Positions 44,976 to 53,706 of a stretch of DNA of 64,000 bases are shown here, in pieces. The notes under the pieces are model-generated. The model ran no database searches. It had not been told where the DNA came from and saw nothing but the letters and a program-made list of their open reading frames with translations. How positions within the stretch are numbered: position 1 is the first letter of the stretch; every line of letters starts with the position of its first letter. The stretch covers positions 66,191 to 130,190 of the forward strand of contig CAZYHV010000008.1 in NCBI GenBank assembly GCA_964647485.1. Reading direction: 5' to 3'. Both the position numbers and the translations under genes were made by a program. Source of the stretch: FW021-bin31 sp964647485. GTDB lineage: Bacteria; Bacteroidota; Bacteroidia; Chitinophagales; Chitinophagaceae.

Positions 44976-45651
44976 TGTTTTTTGTTTTTTTAGCGTTAAC
45001 CATCCCCATCCCCCGACTCGCCCCTTTTCCCAATCCAATAAAATTGGGAAGAAATACATTGCTGCTGAAATCGACATCGAAAGCCAGCAGATGGGTATTT
45101 TTAAACTTGATATTTTTTGCTTTTCTAATCTCGTGTATACGTACCTTTATTTGTTTGTCAATGTGCCAATCTACTCCTTTGGCGAAGGCCAGGATATTGC
45201 CGGTGAGGATTTTCTCTAACATCTCTACGCGGTCAATATCATTGTCCTGTTGTTTGTATTTGTGATAGTTTTTGGAGCTTAATGCCAACCACTTATTGAG
45301 TGCATAGTCGTAGGATTTGTTCCATACATTGAGGGTGAAGTTATTGAGATCCAGTTTGTCTATTTCTAAGTCTACTTTTTTTCCTTTCAGCCAGATTTCC
45401 CATGTCTTCTGATTAAAAAACTTATGAATTTCATCCACTCCGGCATCTAAACAATAAATGGCAGATTTTCCGCGAATAGATTTATACTGAACCAGAGGAT
45501 ATTTAAAGAGATATTGTTTATCGTTAATGTGATGGTTAAAGAGGATATTTTCTCTACCTACTTTTTCAATAACTGCTCCACGGAATGCAGATACTGCTGA
45601 TGAAGATAAGGAATGGTCAAATTTAATTAGTAAAGTGCGTAGTCTTTTCAT
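44968..45651 (-). CDS. cas6: Cas6 crRNA-processing endoribonuclease
   Basis: 227 aa, double-ferredoxin fold. The decisive feature is the C-terminal glycine-rich loop FIGLGKGASRGMGMV (~205-219). Earlier parts have YPLVQYKSIRGKSAIYCL and a central helix-rich stretch. A probable catalytic His is not obvious; H14 (FDHSL) or H41-H42 are candidates. It is the first gene of the interference operon and overlaps cas10 by 8 nt. Product crRNAs would keep the ATTAAGAC handle from the repeat. Confidence 0.85.
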   Translation of the reverse strand: MKRLRTLLIKFDHSLSSSAVSAFRGAVIEKVGRENILFNHHINDKQYLFKYPLVQYKSIRGKSAIYCLDAGVDEIHKFFNQKTWEIWLKGKKVDLEIDKLDLNNFTLNVWNKSYDYALNKWLALSSKNYHKYKQQDNDIDRVEMLEKILTGNILAFAKGVDWHIDKQIKVRIHEIRKAKNIKFKNTHLLAFDVDFSSNVFLPNFIGLGKGASRGMGMVNAKKTKNNE

Positions 45652-45749
45652 ACCGAATCGGTTAGAGATAATCGAGGATGAGTTAAATAAGTCTATTGGT
45701 TGTTTTACAAAATCTTACTTCAATTGAGAGAGTAAAGAATTTTGAGATA

Positions 45750-45781
45750 CTAAACTAATCTTTTCTTTTATAATAAACAAA
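45750..45781 (-). promoter_or_regulatory. Possible promoter of the cas operon
   Basis: In the 305-nt divergent gap between cas6 and the PUL 2 sigma gene, the minus strand has TTTG (45781-45778), a 20-nt spacer and TAGTTTAG (45757-45750), one mismatch from TAnnTTTG. This would give a leader of ~90 nt before the cas6 ATG. The rest of the gap shows no gene. Confidence 0.3.
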
Positions 45782-45944
45782 TTTTATATAAAAATAAAAG
45801 TAACTGTGTCGGTAAAAAGCATTACTTAAAAAAGATATGAAGTAGGGGTTATTGAGTTAACGCTTTGTTTTGTACGAGTGGAATAGTTGTGTGTGATTCG
45901 GATTTAAATCGTTAAAATCCCCATTCTTATACTTTATTTTTTCA

Positions 45945-45952
45945 TAGTTTTG
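45945..45952 (+). promoter_or_regulatory. -7 box of the PUL 2 sigma gene
   Basis: TAGTTTTG matches TAnnTTTG and ends only 4 nt before the ATG at 45957, so transcription would begin at or next to the start codon (leaderless mRNA). No clear -33 element. Confidence 0.35.
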
Positions 45953-45956
45953 TATT

Positions 45957-46523
45957 ATGCAGCACTCCCTACCGGAAATATGGTTATGGAACGAAATCCG
46001 GTTAGGAAATGACCGGGCATTGCATCGGCTGTATATGGATCAATATGATCATTTATTTCGGTATGGACTTCATGTGACATCAGATCGGGCATTGGCAAAA
46101 GCTTGTGTGAATGGAACTTTTGTTGAAGTATGGACAAAGCGTAAAAAATTACCGGAAGTTGACAATGTGAGAGGGTATTTATTTATCATTTACAAAAGGC
46201 AACTTTTTCATGAAATAAAATTAAAAACTTCTCGAAGAAACATAAAGGAAGTGCAACCTGAGGCGGTAGATTATGAGCTTTCCTATGAGGCTTTGTTAAT
46301 TGCTTCTCAGGAGGAGGAAGAAACAAAATCCCGACTTGAAAAAGCCATCCGCAAATTAACGCCCCGGCAAAAGGAATTCATCCGCATGCGATATTTTGAA
46401 AATCTGTCCATTAAGGAGATGTCTAAAAAAATCTCTATTTCTCCCAGGACAATTTACAATACCTTATATGCTGCTATCAAAGCGTTGAGAGCAGATTTTA
46501 TAAAAAAAAATAAAAAAAAGTAA
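45957..46523 (+). CDS. ECF sigma-70 factor of PUL 2
   Basis: 188-aa ECF sigma factor. Sigma2 region includes ALHRLYMDQYDHLFRYGLH and VNGTFVEVWTKRKKLPEVDN; sigma4 includes LTPRQKEFIRMRYFENLSIK with the SPRTIYNTLYAAIKAL recognition helix. It has the same gene partners as the PUL 1 sigma (FecR, SusC) but is not its close copy. Promoter box is at 45945-45952. The gap to fecR is 47 nt. Confidence 0.93.
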   Translation: MQHSLPEIWLWNEIRLGNDRALHRLYMDQYDHLFRYGLHVTSDRALAKACVNGTFVEVWTKRKKLPEVDNVRGYLFIIYKRQLFHEIKLKTSRRNIKEVQPEAVDYELSYEALLIASQEEEETKSRLEKAIRKLTPRQKEFIRMRYFENLSIKEMSKKISISPRTIYNTLYAAIKALRADFIKKNKKK

Positions 46524-46570
46524 CATTTCCTTAGTAAAAAGTTAACACTTGCTTCCACTTTAATAATAGA

Positions 46571-47722
46571 ATGGGAAGTTTACATCATTTTCACATACCG
46601 GAGGATTTTATTCTTGATCATCGTTTTATAAACTATTGTTTTAAAAATAATGAGCAGGATGAATTGTATTGGGAAAACTGGATTAGAGAACATCCCGATA
46701 AAGAAGAGGTTGTGAAGGAGGCTCGATACCTGGTACATACCATGAGTGTTAGAGTCCCTTCGGAAGAGAAACAAAAAGAGTGGAAGAAAGTAAGACCGAA
46801 AAAATTCAGTTATAAGAAAAAGCAATCAATACCCGCTCAAGAATTCCGGTCCAAAAGAAAATTTGCTTTTCTTGGGGTTGCTGCTGTCCTTCTGCTGTTT
46901 GTGGCTGGGCTGTGGTTTTGGAATAGTAATAATAAAGGGGAGGATAAAATCCGAAATACTTCTTCTAATCCTTCTTTGGTTACTGCCTTTGAAACCCATT
47001 ATGGGGAACAGCATAAGGTTGTTTTAAAAGATGGAACAAAAGTTTGGTTAAATGCGGATAGTAAATTGACTTATGTTAGTGATTTCAAAACCGATGATAA
47101 AAGGGAGGTGTCTTTATCGGGAGAGGCTTATTTTGAGGTGAGTCAAAAGGCACATCAGCCGTTTATTGTTCATACAAAAGGGATGAATATTATTGTTTTG
47201 GGAACTTCTTTTAATGTGAAGGCTTATCCCAAAGAACAGGCTTTTGAAACAACACTTGTTGATGGTTCGGTAAAGGTTCAGTTAAATGCAGATCCTTCAA
47301 AAGAAATACGCTTAAAACCGGAAGAGAAGATTACAGTCTTTAACGACTTAAAAAAACACCCGGTTCATAAGATATCGGATTCGTTATTGTCGAAAGCATC
47401 GATCCCTAAATTTTCGGTCTCAGAAGTATATAAAGATCCGCATTTGGATGGAAAAATCTTAGAAACAGTTTGGCGACAGGGAAAATTAGCATTTAAGAAC
47501 GAACGTTTTGAAAGCCTTGCCTTGCAATTGAATCATCGATATGGGGTTACGCTACATTTTGAAGACAAGGCCTTAAAAAACTATAAATATACCGGTATTT
47601 TTACAAAAGAATCCTTAGAGGAGGCCTTGAAGGCATTGCAGTTGACTTCGCCATCTCATCCCTTTCAATATAGAATTCAGAATAAAACCGTATATATTTC
47701 TATACCAAAGAAGAACCAATAA
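46571..47722 (+). CDS. FecR-type anti-sigma factor of PUL 2
   Basis: 383 aa. The cytoplasmic part (1-~95) includes DELYWENWIREHPDKEEVVK, typical of this class, then a membrane helix FAFLGVAAVLLLFVAGLWFW (~97-116). The periplasmic FecR domain has VVLKDGTKVWLNADSKLTY and VLGTSFNVKAYP and ends in a DUF4974-like domain (LNHRYGVTLHFEDKALKNY...TGIF). It transmits receptor occupancy to the sigma factor immediately upstream. Confidence 0.93.
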   Translation: MGSLHHFHIPEDFILDHRFINYCFKNNEQDELYWENWIREHPDKEEVVKEARYLVHTMSVRVPSEEKQKEWKKVRPKKFSYKKKQSIPAQEFRSKRKFAFLGVAAVLLLFVAGLWFWNSNNKGEDKIRNTSSNPSLVTAFETHYGEQHKVVLKDGTKVWLNADSKLTYVSDFKTDDKREVSLSGEAYFEVSQKAHQPFIVHTKGMNIIVLGTSFNVKAYPKEQAFETTLVDGSVKVQLNADPSKEIRLKPEEKITVFNDLKKHPVHKISDSLLSKASIPKFSVSEVYKDPHLDGKILETVWRQGKLAFKNERFESLALQLNHRYGVTLHFEDKALKNYKYTGIFTKESLEEALKALQLTSPSHPFQYRIQNKTVYISIPKKNQ

Positions 47723-47778
47723 ATACAAATTCTTAACTATAAAAAAACGATTATGAAAGAAACTTGACAAACAAAAAA

Positions 47779-47802
47779 ATGGGCATGTCCCCACATGCCC
47801 AT
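47779..47802. terminator. 10-bp hairpin between fecR and susC of PUL 2
   Basis: ATGGGCATGT, loop CCCC, ACATGCCCAT. A seven-A run precedes it on the plus strand, so the minus strand reads as hairpin plus U-tract. On the plus strand a looser A-rich tail follows. It may attenuate read-through from the regulator genes into susC, or protect the 5' end of the susC mRNA. Confidence 0.6.
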
Positions 47803-47890
47803 TCAAAAATGATTTCCTTAAAGGAAAAGCCTTATGTCGTGTCTGTAAAAAATGAATAAGGCTATTTTATCATCTTAAAATTGCAAAAAT

Positions 47891-50800
47891 ATGAAAAATA
47901 TTTTAGGAAAAACAGCTCATGGGAAGGGGTCTTTCTCCCCTGAAAAATCCCTTCCTGTTTATAGGAGGCCGCTTTTAAAATTTCTTCTATATATGAAATT
48001 TACCCTTTTATTGTTATGCCTTTCTGTTTTACAAAGTTATGGGAAAGTCCTGTCACAGGATGTTCCGGTCACTTTGGACATGAAACATGTAAAAATTAGT
48101 AAAGTCTTTTCAAAAATTGAGAAGAAAACGGATTTTCGATTCTTGTATAATGTCAGTGAAGTCAGTGGTAGAAAGAAAGTGAATGCCCGATTTGAGAAAA
48201 AACCGCTGGGAGAGATATTGAGAGAATTAACGGATTATACCGGATTAACTTACACCTTGCTATCGAATAATCTGATCGTCATTGCTCCGGAAGCGAACCA
48301 GATTGATGTCCATAAAATATCGGGAAAAGTTACCGATAGTTCCGGTTCTCCTTTAGTCGGAGTGTCCATTCATGTCAAGGGAACCTCTTTAGGGACCGTA
48401 ACAGATGCCGAAGGTAGTTTTACACTTCAGGTAGAAGACTCTGCAGTGTTGGTAATTTCTTATTTAGGATATCAAACGAAAGAAGTGAAGGTTGGAAATC
48501 AAACGAGTCTTCAAATTTCATTAAGTTCTGCTTCTACTCAATTGGAACAAGTGGTCGTAGTTGGGTATGGATCACAAAAGAAGATTGATGTAACCGGGTC
48601 TGTGGCTAATGTCGATGGAGGAGAAATTTCTAAACAGGCTTCTGTTAATGCTGCAAGTGCCTTACAAGGAAAGGTTGCCGGAGTCAATATAACCAATTCA
48701 GGAGCTCCGGGATCCTCTCCCAAAGTTCGAGTAAGAGGGGTGGGAACCGTATATGGCGATCCCAATCCTTTGTATATTGTAGATGGAGTTTGGTTTAACG
48801 ATATTAGCTTCTTAAACCCTTCAGATATTAAAAGTATCAGTGTTCTTAAAGATGCTTCTGCAGAATCTATATATGGTATTCGGGCAGCCAATGGAGTCGT
48901 GTTGGTAACGACTAAAAACGGGATAAAAGGGCAAACGAAGGTAAATTATAATGCCTATGCAGGTTGGCAACATGTAACAAATCTTGTTGATATGGCCAAT
49001 GGGGAAGAGTATGCTCAGTTGATTAATGAGAAGAGTGAATATACCGGAGGTTCGGATCTATTTTCTGATACAAAACATTTTGGGAAAGGAACAGATTGGT
49101 TTAGGCAGATTTTAAGAGATGCCTTTGTTACCAGCCATCAAATTTCAGTGAATGGAGGAGGAGAGAAAAGCACCTATAACTTTTCTCTTGGATACTTAGA
49201 TCAAGATGGGATTGTGAAAACGAATAATTATAAACGGATTACGGCTAATTTAAAAAATGATTTTCAAGTTTTTGATTGGTTGAAATTGGGATATGTAATG
49301 GTGGGTTCTTCCAGTAATTCTAATGATATTAATGGAAGTATTTTCCATAATATGTTTGGTGCTCCACCCATTGTTCCGGTTAGATACCATGATGGTAGTT
49401 ATGGCGATCCGGCAGATTATGCCTTAGGACAAGCGATTTCCAATCCGCAGATTAATTTAGATTTTTATAACCAAAAATCGAGAAATTACAGAGTAACCGG
49501 AAATGTACATGCAGAAATTAATTTTTTACAGCATTTTACATTTAAAACCAGTTTTGGAGGAGAGTATGGACAAGGAGAAGTACGGAATTATCAGCCTGAA
49601 TATTTTGGGAACTCCATGCAAAATAATCAACAGAGTGTTTTAACGATATCCAGAGCTGAAACAAGAAATTGGATTGCTGAAAATACATTGACCTATGATA
49701 ATCATTTTGGCGATCATGGTCTGACGGTATTATTAGGTCAGGGTGCTCAACAATATAAAACATATAATCTGATAGGAACCGCTTTTAATGTACCCGGAAA
49801 TACCTCAGACCAAATGTATCTTAAGCTGGCAAGTGTGACAAACCAAGAGGGAGATACAACTGTGACAAGCGGATCTCCATATAATGTAACAGATAATGGA
49901 GATTTATCTACCATTGCTTCTTACTTTGGTCGAGTGCATTATTCTTATGCCGATAAATATTTGCTGACGGTATCACTGAGGGCTGATGGGTCTTCCAAAT
50001 TTACCGGATCCGAACGTTGGGGCTATTTCCCTTCTGTAGGTGTCGGTTGGGTTATTTCTAAAGAAGGCTTTATGCAGAATCAGGAGATTTTTAATACTTT
50101 GAAGATTCGAGGAAGCTGGGGAAAGATAGGAAATGCTTCTGTGCCGTCTAATTTATCTACGCTTACCATCAATCAAAGTGATCAATTGACAGGCGTTTTT
50201 GGGAAACCTCAAAGTACCTATACAGGTGCTAGTGTGACCACAATTGTTCCGCCTACTACTTATTGGGAAAGAGGAGTAGGTACAGATATTGGATTGGAAG
50301 CCGTTTTTCTGGATAGAAGGCTCTCATTAGTTGCCGATTACTATAATCGGAAAACAAAGAAAGCTATCTTCGCTATTCCTATCTTGGGTTCTTTAGGAAC
50401 TACCGGATCAAATATTATCGGAAATCAAGCTGATTTTCAAAATCAGGGAGTAGAACTGACCTTATCCTGGGATCAGGATATCAATCCGGAGTTTAGCTAT
50501 CATATTAGTGGTAATGTCTCCATGAATAATAATAAAGTGCTTTCTGTCTCAACCGGTAGCAATCCGATTTATGCCGGAGGGGCAGCTGCTACAGGTGGTG
50601 CATTAGCTACTCGAACCATTGTGGGGCAACCCATTGGTCAATTTTATGGTTATCAAGTAGTTGGTATTTTTCAAGATGACAATGAAGTAAGTAATTCCCC
50701 ACAAGCAGGAACAGCTAAGCCCGGAGACTTTATTTATAAAGATGTGAATGGGGACGGGGTTATTAGCGGATTAGATAGAATCCCATTAGGCAATCCCAAT

Positions 50801-51283
50801 CCTAAATATACCTATGGATTAAATACCGCCATATCTTATCAAAATTTTGATTTTAGTCTTGATTTTCAAGGAGTCGCTGATGTGTCTATCTATAATGCCA
50901 ACAAGGGATTGCGTTATGGAAATGAAAATTACACACAAGACTTTTATGATCATCGTTGGCATGGAAAAGGGACTTCAAATACCTATCCTTCAGCCAATAT
51001 AGGAGGGAATCAAAATTATAAACCCAATTCCTGGTTTGTAGAGAGTGGTAGTTATTTTAGGGTAAGAAATGTTCAATTAGGATATTCCTTACCAGATGAG
51101 ATGGTAAAACGTTGGGGAATTGATCGGTTACGAATTTACGTAAATGCACAGAATGCATTGAATATATTCGATTATTCGGGATTTAGCCCTGAAGTAGGAG
51201 GAGCGCCAACCAACGCCGGTATTGATACCAATGTATATCCTCTATATGCAACCTACAATTTCGGGATTAACCTTACTTTCTAA
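47891..51283 (+). CDS. SusC-like TonB-dependent receptor of PUL 2
   Basis: 1130-aa outer-membrane importer. Long n-region then hydrophobic signal (LLKFLLYMKFTLLLLCLSVL), STN domain (VTLDMKHVKISKVFSKIEKK), carboxypeptidase-like domain (GKVTDSSGSPLVGVSIHVKG), plug with VRVRGVGTVYGDPNPLYIVD, and a beta-barrel ending in FGINLTF with the terminal aromatic expected for outer-membrane insertion. It is related to the PUL 1 SusC by architecture only. susD starts 21 nt later. Confidence 0.95.
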   Translation: MKNILGKTAHGKGSFSPEKSLPVYRRPLLKFLLYMKFTLLLLCLSVLQSYGKVLSQDVPVTLDMKHVKISKVFSKIEKKTDFRFLYNVSEVSGRKKVNARFEKKPLGEILRELTDYTGLTYTLLSNNLIVIAPEANQIDVHKISGKVTDSSGSPLVGVSIHVKGTSLGTVTDAEGSFTLQVEDSAVLVISYLGYQTKEVKVGNQTSLQISLSSASTQLEQVVVVGYGSQKKIDVTGSVANVDGGEISKQASVNAASALQGKVAGVNITNSGAPGSSPKVRVRGVGTVYGDPNPLYIVDGVWFNDISFLNPSDIKSISVLKDASAESIYGIRAANGVVLVTTKNGIKGQTKVNYNAYAGWQHVTNLVDMANGEEYAQLINEKSEYTGGSDLFSDTKHFGKGTDWFRQILRDAFVTSHQISVNGGGEKSTYNFSLGYLDQDGIVKTNNYKRITANLKNDFQVFDWLKLGYVMVGSSSNSNDINGSIFHNMFGAPPIVPVRYHDGSYGDPADYALGQAISNPQINLDFYNQKSRNYRVTGNVHAEINFLQHFTFKTSFGGEYGQGEVRNYQPEYFGNSMQNNQQSVLTISRAETRNWIAENTLTYDNHFGDHGLTVLLGQGAQQYKTYNLIGTAFNVPGNTSDQMYLKLASVTNQEGDTTVTSGSPYNVTDNGDLSTIASYFGRVHYSYADKYLLTVSLRADGSSKFTGSERWGYFPSVGVGWVISKEGFMQNQEIFNTLKIRGSWGKIGNASVPSNLSTLTINQSDQLTGVFGKPQSTYTGASVTTIVPPTTYWERGVGTDIGLEAVFLDRRLSLVADYYNRKTKKAIFAIPILGSLGTTGSNIIGNQADFQNQGVELTLSWDQDINPEFSYHISGNVSMNNNKVLSVSTGSNPIYAGGAAATGGALATRTIVGQPIGQFYGYQVVGIFQDDNEVSNSPQAGTAKPGDFIYKDVNGDGVISGLDRIPLGNPNPKYTYGLNTAISYQNFDFSLDFQGVADVSIYNANKGLRYGNENYTQDFYDHRWHGKGTSNTYPSANIGGNQNYKPNSWFVESGSYFRVRNVQLGYSLPDEMVKRWGIDRLRIYVNAQNALNIFDYSGFSPEVGGAPTNAGIDTNVYPLYATYNFGINLTF

Positions 51284-51304
51284 TCTTGATAAAAACGAAA
51301 TATT

Positions 51305-52813
51305 ATGAAAAAATATAAAATAAAATCGATAGGATTATCAGGCTTTGTAGGTATTTTGCTCATATCTTTAAGTCTGGGCTGTGGAAATAAATTTTTGGAT
51401 GTTCAACCACAGGGACAAGAAGAAAGCGAACAGTTCTGGAAGTCTAAAGATGATGCTTCCAAGGCTGTAAATGCCATGTATGCATTGTTACGTAGTTGGA
51501 ATATTGTTGCGTTTCCGGCAATAGCTATTATGAGTATGCCTTCAGACGATGCTGAGAAAGGGAGTACGCCGGGTGATGCTACTTTTATGAATAATTTTGA
51601 CCAATTTAAGATGACTTCTACTGCGGGTCAATTAGATGGATTCTGGAAGGGGGAATACCAGGAAATCAATCTTTGTAATCAGGTGATAGATCATGTAGAT
51701 ACGATGGATATTGATAACAGTTTATCTAGCCGGTTTATTGCAGAAGCAAAGTTTATACGTGCTTTTTGTTATTTCAGATTAGTACGTGCTTTTGGTGGTG
51801 TACCTTTACGTCTTCACTTGCCGGATGATCCTTCTCAATACAATCTGTCTAGAGCTCCGGCGGAAGAAGTCTATGATTCTATAGAACAAGACTTAATGGA
51901 TGCAACATCTGTTCTTCCTAAAACCTATAATGCTAAAGATATTGGACATGCTACAAAAGGTGCGGCTTTGACGCTACATGCTAAAGTGGCTATGTATAGA
52001 GAAGAATGGCAGAAAGTTTATGATTTGACACAACAGGTAATGGATTTAAACATTTATCAACTTTATGGGATGGGGCAAGCACATAATTTCTTTGAATTGT
52101 TTCGAATCCCTAATGAAAATAATGTAGAGTCCATTTTTGAAATCCAATGTGAGTATGTTCCGGGGAAAGATGGTCTGTTTTATAGCCAATATTCTCAGGT
52201 ACAAGGAGATAGAGATGTGAGCCCCTCTCCAGGTTGGGGATTTAACGTACCGACACAATCTTTAGTAGATGCTTTTGATTCTCCAAATGATACACGTTTG
52301 GAAGGTACGGTTATGTTTGCCGGTACCACTTTACCTAATGGAGATGTGGTTCCTTCAGCAGGTGCTAATAGCCCAACGATGTATAATCTGAAATCTTATG
52401 TTCCTTTTGCTACGGCCTCTACGACCAACCAAGGTGCTGGTCAGAATATAAGAGTATTACGTTATGCAGGCGTTTTATTAATGCATGCGGAAGCGGCAAA
52501 TGAATTAACAAAAACTACAGAGGCTTTGAATGCATTGAATTTGGTGAGAAAGAGAGCAAGAGGCAACAACCCTAATATTCTACCGGATATAACAGAGACT
52601 GATCAAGATGCGTTGAGGAAGATTATCTGGCATGAAAGGCATTTGGAATTTGCCATGGAATATGATCGCTTTTTTGATTTAGTAAGACAAGGTAGAGCTG
52701 CAGACGTATTATCATCCAAGGGATTTCAATCCGGGAAAAATGAGCTTATGCCTATTCCTCAAAATGAAATTGATTTAAGTGGTGGGTTGCTTGAGCAGAA
52801 TCCTGGATATTAA
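51305..52813 (+). CDS. SusD-like glycan-binding lipoprotein of PUL 2
   Basis: 502 aa, lipobox SLSLGC with mature start C-GNKFLDVQPQG. SusD hallmarks: AEAKFIRAFCYFRLVRAFGG, RYAGVLLMHAEAANEL, WHERHLEFAMEYDRFFDLVR and the ending LMPIPQNEIDLSGGLLEQNPGY. It forms the lid of the SusC importer just upstream and gives a first selection for the glycan. Confidence 0.95.
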   Translation: MKKYKIKSIGLSGFVGILLISLSLGCGNKFLDVQPQGQEESEQFWKSKDDASKAVNAMYALLRSWNIVAFPAIAIMSMPSDDAEKGSTPGDATFMNNFDQFKMTSTAGQLDGFWKGEYQEINLCNQVIDHVDTMDIDNSLSSRFIAEAKFIRAFCYFRLVRAFGGVPLRLHLPDDPSQYNLSRAPAEEVYDSIEQDLMDATSVLPKTYNAKDIGHATKGAALTLHAKVAMYREEWQKVYDLTQQVMDLNIYQLYGMGQAHNFFELFRIPNENNVESIFEIQCEYVPGKDGLFYSQYSQVQGDRDVSPSPGWGFNVPTQSLVDAFDSPNDTRLEGTVMFAGTTLPNGDVVPSAGANSPTMYNLKSYVPFATASTTNQGAGQNIRVLRYAGVLLMHAEAANELTKTTEALNALNLVRKRARGNNPNILPDITETDQDALRKIIWHERHLEFAMEYDRFFDLVRQGRAADVLSSKGFQSGKNELMPIPQNEIDLSGGLLEQNPGY

Positions 52814-52834
52814 TTAAAATAAAAAAATACAGAT

Positions 52835-53695
52835 ATGAATAATTTATTTCTAAAATTAAAGATTTTAGGTGTTCTGATATTTTTTACCATCGGAATGACC
52901 TCTTGTTTGAAAGAATTTGATCCGGATAGCTATGCTCCCAAAAAATCATTTGGAGGTTTTGAAAGCTCTGCTGACATTGAATCGGATGCTTTAGTAGCTT
53001 ATTGGGCTTTTGATGATAATCTTGTAGATAGCGCCGGTGGCTTACAGGCAGATAATAATGGAACGACCTTCGATGCTTCAGGCGTAAAAGGTGCTGCCCT
53101 GAAAATAGATACAGGACAATATATCCTATTTAATGATCCCGGAACTGATATTCCTAATTTGGAAGCTTATACCATTTCATTCTGGGTAAAGGCTCCACAG
53201 AATACGTCCTACGGCTATGGTGTTTTCTCTCTTGCCAATAACAGCGATTTTTGGGGAAACTTAGATTTGTATTTAGATAATGGCAGTACTTCGGATACGG
53301 CAGTCTTTTCTGTACATATGAACAATGGAAATGCCCAGACAAAAAGCCAGTTTATGTCTAAACCTCTGGGCTCTTTTTGGGATCAATGGGTTCAACTCGT
53401 AGTGACATACAATAGCAGTGCATCAGCTTCAAAAAATTTTAAAATCTATAAAAATGGGACAGAAGTATTTTCTTCGCTAATAAGTGGCTATGGAGCACTG
53501 AAATTTGAAAATGCTACCGCCATGGTTATTGGTACCTGGCAATTTCAAACAGATCCCAGTCTTACCAGTGGAACCGGTGCTCAATCCTGGGCAGGAAGTT
53601 TGATCGGAATGCTAGATGAGTTCAGAATTTATGATACACCCTTGAATGCCGCTGAAGTCAATGCGTTATACAAATTGGAAAAAGCAGGGAGATAA
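52835..53695 (+). CDS. LamG/concanavalin-like surface lipoprotein
   Basis: 286 aa, lipobox GMTSC (~24). From ~55 to the end a LamG-type jelly roll is clear: LVAYWAFDDNLVDSAGG, YTISFWVKAPQNTSYGYG, WDQWVQLVVTYNSSA and MLDEFRIYDTPLNAAEVNAL. Such proteins bind glycan at the cell surface in the SusE/F position. No catalytic residues are apparent. Eleven nt precede the start codon of the next gene. Confidence 0.85.
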   Translation: MNNLFLKLKILGVLIFFTIGMTSCLKEFDPDSYAPKKSFGGFESSADIESDALVAYWAFDDNLVDSAGGLQADNNGTTFDASGVKGAALKIDTGQYILFNDPGTDIPNLEAYTISFWVKAPQNTSYGYGVFSLANNSDFWGNLDLYLDNGSTSDTAVFSVHMNNGNAQTKSQFMSKPLGSFWDQWVQLVVTYNSSASASKNFKIYKNGTEVFSSLISGYGALKFENATAMVIGTWQFQTDPSLTSGTGAQSWAGSLIGMLDEFRIYDTPLNAAEVNALYKLEKAGR

Positions 53696-53706
53696 GTTGA
53701 ATAGTG

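Noticed and set aside
44976..45077. N-terminal extension of Cas10 from 45077
   Set aside because: It overlaps cas6 deeply and encodes a Gly/Trp-rich stretch without homology to Cas10; ATG 44975 overlaps the cas6 stop by 8 nt as in the rest of the operon.
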